This document shows, one piece after another, positions 59,839-64,000 of a stretch of DNA of 64,000 bases. The notes beneath the pieces were generated by a model. It was not told the origin of the DNA, did not search any database, and saw only the letters and a list, made by a program, of their open reading frames with translations. The translations under genes and the position numbers were made by a program. Location of the stretch: the NCBI GenBank assembly GCA_016860845.1, contig BOKF01000001.1, forward strand, positions 362,735 to 426,734, in the 5' to 3' direction. The stretch is from Chloroflexota bacterium. GTDB lineage: Bacteria; Chloroflexota; Anaerolineae; 4572-78; J111. Each line of letters begins with the position of its first letter. Within the stretch, counting starts at the first letter, position 1.

Positions 59839-62800
59839 CTAGACCTCCCCATAGCGGTACCTGGTGCTGGCCTCGATAAGCTCAATCTCGGCCGGGGTTA
59901 AATCAAACAGGGCGTAAACCCGCTCGTTCAACGCCGTTTCCAGGCGAATGATCTCGGCGGTGAACGCCTGATGCCGGCTGCGGCGCTGGGTGAGCCAGGC
60001 CTCCCACTCGTCCCGCTCGGCCAGGGGAATATCCCGCTTGAAGACTTTGAGCAGTTCCGCCCGCAAGGCCGCGAAGTCCAGCTCCCACCAGGCGGTCAGC
60101 TTTTGGTTGAGGCCCGCGCTGGAACCCGGTGATCTCCAATCCAGCAGGCGGTGGCGGCTCTGGCGGTGAAGCTGGTAGCGGGCGCGGGCCTGCTCGGTGA
60201 TGGCCATGGCCAGGCTGCCGATGGCTTCTTGCTCGGCAGCGGGGGCGTCGGGGATGGGGAGTTGAGACATAAATTGCGATGATAAAGTGTACCGCAGTAA
60301 ACCTCCCCTTTCACCAATAGGCACACACAATCTTGAAATAGCAAACCAAATGACCCGCGTCATTAGAACACTGAGCAAAAAAGGATGCTCGCCAGGTATC
60401 ATAAAAGTGGTTTTGTTACCAATAATTCCTGGTTCCGCTAATACAAAGCGAGGAGTTTTGCCCATCTCTGGCCAAAATATCTTGTAACCTTCAAAGTCGG
60501 AGTAATAGTTACATGGGCGTAACTCCCACCAATACATTCCCTTATCAGCCCGCTTTCTTGCTGCTTCTTGGAATGGGTTCAAATGCCGCGTAACAGCCGG
60601 ATACTTTGTTTTCAATAAGCCCCAAGCTTCATCCTCAGTAAGTTCTGAACCAAAAGTCTTGTGGGTCCATTGATCTGGGAAGAGAATAAGCCAGCGTCCT
60701 TCATTTTCAAGATACCAGGCACGTACATCTGCCCCGTTGACCAGTGGTTTGATAATGTCCGCGCTGGCCGGGTCTTCCTGTACCAGGCGGTCACGAGTGG
60801 CCTGGTCAATGATAAAAGCTTCGTTCAGACCGGTTAACACGCCTCGATACATTTCTCCGTTGACAACTTCACCCAACGGCCTGCCCTGGCTCATCAACTT
60901 GGCAAAAACGTCGCGCCCGGCGTCGTCAAGCTGCCAGCCGGAGTCGGGCTGGTCGTGAATGGTGACGGGAGCAAGCTTGGCGGCAACCTGTTCTTCAAAG
61001 CGGGCCAGGCCCTCGTCACGGGTGAAAACGGCGACCTGGGCGGTGTGGTCGGCGGGGGGCGGTTCCCGGCGGACGACGTGGATGGCCGGGTAGAGATCGG
61101 GCGCGTCGGCAAAAACGCGGTTATCGCCCAAATCCAGCAGGGTTTCGACGGTCGTCTGGCGGCGCAGATGGGCGCGGAGGGCAGTGGCATAGTTGGCCCG
61201 CAGCCAGCTATTGCTGCTGATGTAGGCCAGGCGGCCTTTCTCGGCTAAAAGCTGCAAGCCCCGGCCAAAAAAGTAGACAAACAGGTCGGCGGTGCCGGCG
61301 TAGACTTCCCCGTAAGCCTGGGCGAAGTAGGGCTTGAGACGGCTCAGTTCCTCCTGCCGCACGTAGGGCGGGTTGCCGATGACGGCGTCGAAGCCCGCGC
61401 CGGGCAGGAGCTGGCCGCTGCGGTCGAAAAAGACTTCGGGGAACTCCAGCTCCCAGTGGAAAAAGCGGTGCTGGCCGGCCAGGTCGCTAGCCCGGGCCAA
61501 AATCCGCCCGTAGTGGGGCAGCTCGAAGCCGCCGTGCAGCACAAAGCGGGCCAGGCCGGTCCAGACCGTCTCGTCCAGTTCGGGCAGGCCAAAAGCGCGG
61601 GCGGTCCAGACATCGGCCAACTGCCTGGCCCTGGCCGTCACCTCCTCGACCACCTGGCGGTACAACTGCTCGGCCTGCTGCACGTCGGCCAGGGTGTCGC
61701 TGGCCAGGAGTTCGATCTGGTTCATAAAGCCGGTCGCAGTGCGCATCGAACCGGCAAAGGCGCTGTCGTCGAGCATCGAGAGCTGCCCGGCGGCGCGGGC
61801 GGCGGCCTCTTTAGACCGGGCCGGCCGGCGGGACCTGGCAGGTTTGCCCGCTCCACCCTCTAACGGCAAATCGGCGACCCGGCTGCCGATGAGGCTGTTG
61901 CCGCAGCGCAGGTGGTGATCCAGAAAGCTGAGCGGCTTGCCTTTGGCAACGGTGGCCAGCCACAGGCTCAGTTTGGCCAGCTCCACCGCCAGCGGGTTGA
62001 CATCCACGCCGTAAATGCAGTTCTGGGCCACCCGCCGCCGCCAGTAGGCCAGGTCGCTTTCGCCGGCCGCGTCGGGGGGCGGGTGCAGGCCCAGCTCGAC
62101 CATACTCCGGGCGATAAAGTCGGCCGCCTCGACCAGGAAATGGCCCGACCCCATGCTCGGATCGAGGACATTGAGCGAGAGGATGGCTTGGGCCAGGGCA
62201 GCGGGGTCGGCGTCAGGCGAGACATCCGAAGAGACCTCAAAGGTTTTAGAAACCTTTGAGGTCTTGGCCGCTAGGGCCGGCCGGACCGTCTGCTCGACAA
62301 TGTATTTGACAATAGTATCGGGGGTGTAGTAGGAGCCGGTGGCCTTGCGCTCGCCTTTGTCGGTGGTCAGGTAGACCTGGCCGGGGGGGACCTCACCCCC
62401 CACGCCGGGCGCTCCGCGCTCGGCAGCCCTCTCCTGGAAGGAGAGGGGGGACAATTTCTTCCCCCCCTCCCCCGATTCGGGGGAGGGGTTGGGGGAGGGG
62501 GTCCCCACCTGGACCCGGTATTCCAGCAAGCCTTCGTAAATGCTGCCCAGGTGGCGAATTTCCAGGTCGCGATAATCCACAAAGACGCGCTGCCGGGTCT
62601 GCGGGTCAACCGTGCGGGCCAGCAGGTCAACGGCCTGGCGCAGATGAACATCGCCGACCTGATAGGCGTCTAAAAAAGAATCGGCCCTGGCTTTGAACAG
62701 GCCGCCGTTGTAGGCGGGCACATCCAGATCGGGGTTGCCGCTGTCAATGACCTGCCACAGTTGGCGCAACTGCTGCCAGAAGGTCGTCATCGAAGGGGCG

Positions 62801-63810
62801 GCCGGCTGGCCGTGGTCCAGCTCGCGGGCCAGCCGCTTTTTCATGGCGTCGAGGCTGTAGCTGCGGCTGTAAAGAGCATTGTCCGGCACGGGCAGCAGGC
62901 CGCGGCTCTCGGCGTAGAGGATAAAGAGCAGGCGGTAGAGCACAATCAGGCTGTGGTCGTAAATGGCCTTGAGCGTAGCCGGGTCGGGGGTCAGCTTATT
63001 GGCCGGGAAATCCAGAAAGCCCTGGGCCAGGTGGCGCAGGGCCTCGTACACCTGGTCGCGCAGGCTGTCGCTGACGCCGCGGACATAAGCCCGGCTCTGC
63101 TCCAGGGCCTGGGTCAGCCAGGCCGGGGCGTCGGGCCGGTCTATAAAGGCTTCACGCCGGAAGAAGAGGTAAAAGTATTTGAAGGTTTCGGGGTCGCCCT
63201 GGTCGAGCAGGGCCGGCAGGTCCACCTCGTAGTAAACATCCAGCTTCTCGGCGGTAGCGCGGTGAACCAGCCGCCAGTGGCGGCCGTTGGTCAGAATGCC
63301 CCAGGCCAGGCCGCTGTGCTGGACATAGATGTAAATTTGCAGGCTGGGGTTTTCGCTGAGGACCTGGCCCTTTTTGGGCGTGAGCGGCGCCACGGCCTGA
63401 TCAAGCGGGCGGTCCCAGGCTTTGGCGTCGGCCACGGCCAGGGCGGTGGCGGCCAGCTCCTCGCCGTCGAACGCGCCGCTTTTGGCCTTGGCCGCCTGGC
63501 GGCTGGCCTCATCGGGGTAGAGGAGATAGTCGGGCTTGCGGGTACCAAAGGGGGTTTTGAGCGGCGCTTGCACGTTAAAGACGTGGCCCAGGCTCTTGAG
63601 GACGGGCCTGATCCATTCGTCTTCGGTCTGGGCTTCGTTGTCGTGGTGGGGGGTAAAGGCGGCCCAGCGCCGGCGAAGTTCGGCCAGGACCGGGGCAGCG
63701 TCGGCGGCGCGCCACTCCGGCAGGTCGCTCGCCCGGTGGTCCAGGTAATAATCGGCAAAGAGGTAATGATTGCGATGGGTTTGGAGAAAGCGCTGCTGCG
63801 GGTTTGGCAA
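59839..63810 (-). CDS. Type IIG restriction-modification enzyme, Eco57I-like
   Basis: A 1323-residue single-chain nuclease-methyltransferase. Near the N-terminus RKPDYLLY and AVADAKAW fit a PD-(D/E)xK nuclease (about residues 90-135). A helical connector follows to about 490. The methyltransferase has LDPSMGSGHFLVEA (motif I, about 550) and VIGNPPYVRQEE (motif IV, about 813), predicted to make N6-methyladenine. The target-recognition region is about 960-1200. Residues about 433-473 and 513-530 are encoded by palindromic repeats. The start is TTG 63810, fixed by AAGGAGG 6 bp upstream; a GTG at 63849 is less likely. It acts alone against foreign DNA. Confidence 0.92.
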   Translation of the reverse strand: MPNPQQRFLQTHRNHYLFADYYLDHRASDLPEWRAADAAPVLAELRRRWAAFTPHHDNEAQTEDEWIRPVLKSLGHVFNVQAPLKTPFGTRKPDYLLYPDEASRQAAKAKSGAFDGEELAATALAVADAKAWDRPLDQAVAPLTPKKGQVLSENPSLQIYIYVQHSGLAWGILTNGRHWRLVHRATAEKLDVYYEVDLPALLDQGDPETFKYFYLFFRREAFIDRPDAPAWLTQALEQSRAYVRGVSDSLRDQVYEALRHLAQGFLDFPANKLTPDPATLKAIYDHSLIVLYRLLFILYAESRGLLPVPDNALYSRSYSLDAMKKRLARELDHGQPAAPSMTTFWQQLRQLWQVIDSGNPDLDVPAYNGGLFKARADSFLDAYQVGDVHLRQAVDLLARTVDPQTRQRVFVDYRDLEIRHLGSIYEGLLEYRVQVGTPSPNPSPESGEGGKKLSPLSFQERAAERGAPGVGGEVPPGQVYLTTDKGERKATGSYYTPDTIVKYIVEQTVRPALAAKTSKVSKTFEVSSDVSPDADPAALAQAILSLNVLDPSMGSGHFLVEAADFIARSMVELGLHPPPDAAGESDLAYWRRRVAQNCIYGVDVNPLAVELAKLSLWLATVAKGKPLSFLDHHLRCGNSLIGSRVADLPLEGGAGKPARSRRPARSKEAAARAAGQLSMLDDSAFAGSMRTATGFMNQIELLASDTLADVQQAEQLYRQVVEEVTARARQLADVWTARAFGLPELDETVWTGLARFVLHGGFELPHYGRILARASDLAGQHRFFHWELEFPEVFFDRSGQLLPGAGFDAVIGNPPYVRQEELSRLKPYFAQAYGEVYAGTADLFVYFFGRGLQLLAEKGRLAYISSNSWLRANYATALRAHLRRQTTVETLLDLGDNRVFADAPDLYPAIHVVRREPPPADHTAQVAVFTRDEGLARFEEQVAAKLAPVTIHDQPDSGWQLDDAGRDVFAKLMSQGRPLGEVVNGEMYRGVLTGLNEAFIIDQATRDRLVQEDPASADIIKPLVNGADVRAWYLENEGRWLILFPDQWTHKTFGSELTEDEAWGLLKTKYPAVTRHLNPFQEAARKRADKGMYWWELRPCNYYSDFEGYKIFWPEMGKTPRFVLAEPGIIGNKTTFMIPGEHPFLLSVLMTRVIWFAISRLCVPIGERGGLLRYTLSSQFMSQLPIPDAPAAEQEAIGSLAMAITEQARARYQLHRQSRHRLLDWRSPGSSAGLNQKLTAWWELDFAALRAELLKVFKRDIPLAERDEWEAWLTQRRSRHQAFTAEIIRLETALNERVYALFDLTPAEIELIEASTRYRYGEV
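62220..62270. repeat. Palindrome inside the restriction enzyme gene
   Basis: GACCTCAAAGGTTT and AAACCTTTGAGGTC (within about 62230-62262) are perfect inverse copies around TAG. They are read in frame and encode KTSKVSKTFEVSS-like residues just before methyltransferase motif I. Confidence 0.8.
62385..62512. repeat. G/C-rich palindromic repeats inside the restriction enzyme gene
   Basis: CTCTCCTGGAAGGAGAG and CCCCTCCCCCGATTCGGGGG sit within about 62430-62490 and are read in frame as PSPNPSPESGEGG and SFQERAAERG stretches in the connector region. Confidence 0.82.
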
Positions 63811-63958
63811 GGCCGACCTCCTTAGGTTCAAGTATAACCATGAAGTCACCTTACGTCAACCAGATGTTTAATGGGTGATTCGAAGCAAAAGAAACGGATA
63901 AAATCAACCCCAAATTGGTTCAGATAGTTTTACATAAATAGGGCAGAGCTCCAATAAT

Positions 63959-63985
63959 AAGGCATCTCAGTACAGGAGGTGCCTT
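63959..63985 (+). promoter_or_regulatory. Hairpin enclosing the ribosome-binding site of the last gene
   Basis: AAGGCATCTC (63959-63968) pairs with GAGGTGCCTT (63976-63985), 10 bp with one G-U pair and a 7-nt loop. The second arm contains most of the AGGAGGT ribosome site and abuts the ATG. Confidence 0.6.
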
Positions 63986-64000
63986 ATGTGTACGAACAAT
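63986..64000 (+). CDS. Start of an unidentified gene, cut by the window edge
   Basis: An ATG preceded 5 bp upstream by an excellent AGGAGGT site. Only five codons (MCTNN) are visible, so no family can be named. Its ribosome site lies inside a hairpin. Confidence 0.5.

Overview
The window looks like chromosome from a free-living, metabolically versatile bacterium, most likely a member of the Chloroflexota (Anaerolineae/Caldilineae type). This is inferred from gene content and is not proven: F420 genes, a type-B succinate dehydrogenase with a single cytochrome b subunit, very large BTAD/STAND regulators with TPR tails, a four-domain S1 protein, a GxGYxYP lipoprotein, and abundant short tandem and palindromic repeats. 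GC content is moderate to high. I saw no rRNA, tRNA, CRISPR array, prophage or complete insertion sequence.

Layout. 1-121 is the start of a LacI-type regulator that runs off the left edge. 438-18594 is a catabolic region: an IclR regulator, a hydroxyacid dehydrogenase/Zn-alcohol dehydrogenase/KduD-like operon, an enolase-superfamily acid-sugar dehydratase, an SDR, an AldA-like aldehyde dehydrogenase, a DAO-family FAD oxidoreductase, two tandem EamA transporters, a DapB homologue, hydantoinase/oxoprolinase B and A subunits and a TPP-dependent enzyme. Three promoters here share one architecture (TTGACA, 17 bp, TAAAAT or TAAGAT) followed at the same distance by a palindrome of the type TGRAAC-N2-TGTTYCA. 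I read this as the IclR operator. 17968-21099 holds F420 genes (FbiB-like nitroreductase, CofE, F420:NADP oxidoreductase) around a universal stress protein. 21190-25146 has a GT-C membrane glycosyltransferase and a formate dehydrogenase alpha subunit, with an 18-codon ORF between them. 25177-26147 is a HEPN/MNT toxin-antitoxin pair plus a small unknown. Then come a PP2C phosphatase, an E1-alpha dehydrogenase subunit and an HTH-NB-ARC-TPR STAND protein.

31479-31607 is a 42-residue membrane peptide with its own terminator. 31862-35420 is sdhCAB with a clear promoter. 35657-38677 is a giant FtsX-type permease. 38848-42990 holds a zinc-finger membrane protein, a lipoprotein, a probable selenoprotein of the SelW/Rdx family (in-frame UGA at the second position of the CxxC motif) and lgt. 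43180-46497 is a partner-switching cassette: a fused GAF-phosphatase-kinase, two STAS proteins and a receiver. 46615-48713 is a second STAS gene between an ester-cyclase-like gene and a flavin monooxygenase, divergent from a 1228-residue BTAD regulator. 52469-57854 is housekeeping (sugar isomerase-like, clpC, S1, ridA). 58022-59392 is a leaderless ArsR/AHSA1/VOC operon. 59839-63810 is a type IIG restriction-modification enzyme, and a new gene begins at 63986.

The most unusual feature is the repeat landscape. There are at least ten heptamer/octamer tandem tracts. Three elements of 123-124 bp have identical 13-bp inverted ends and 5-bp flanking direct repeats, but unrelated hairpin interiors. 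Several repeat tracts lie in frame inside protein-coding genes (glycosyltransferase, FtsX permease, restriction enzyme).
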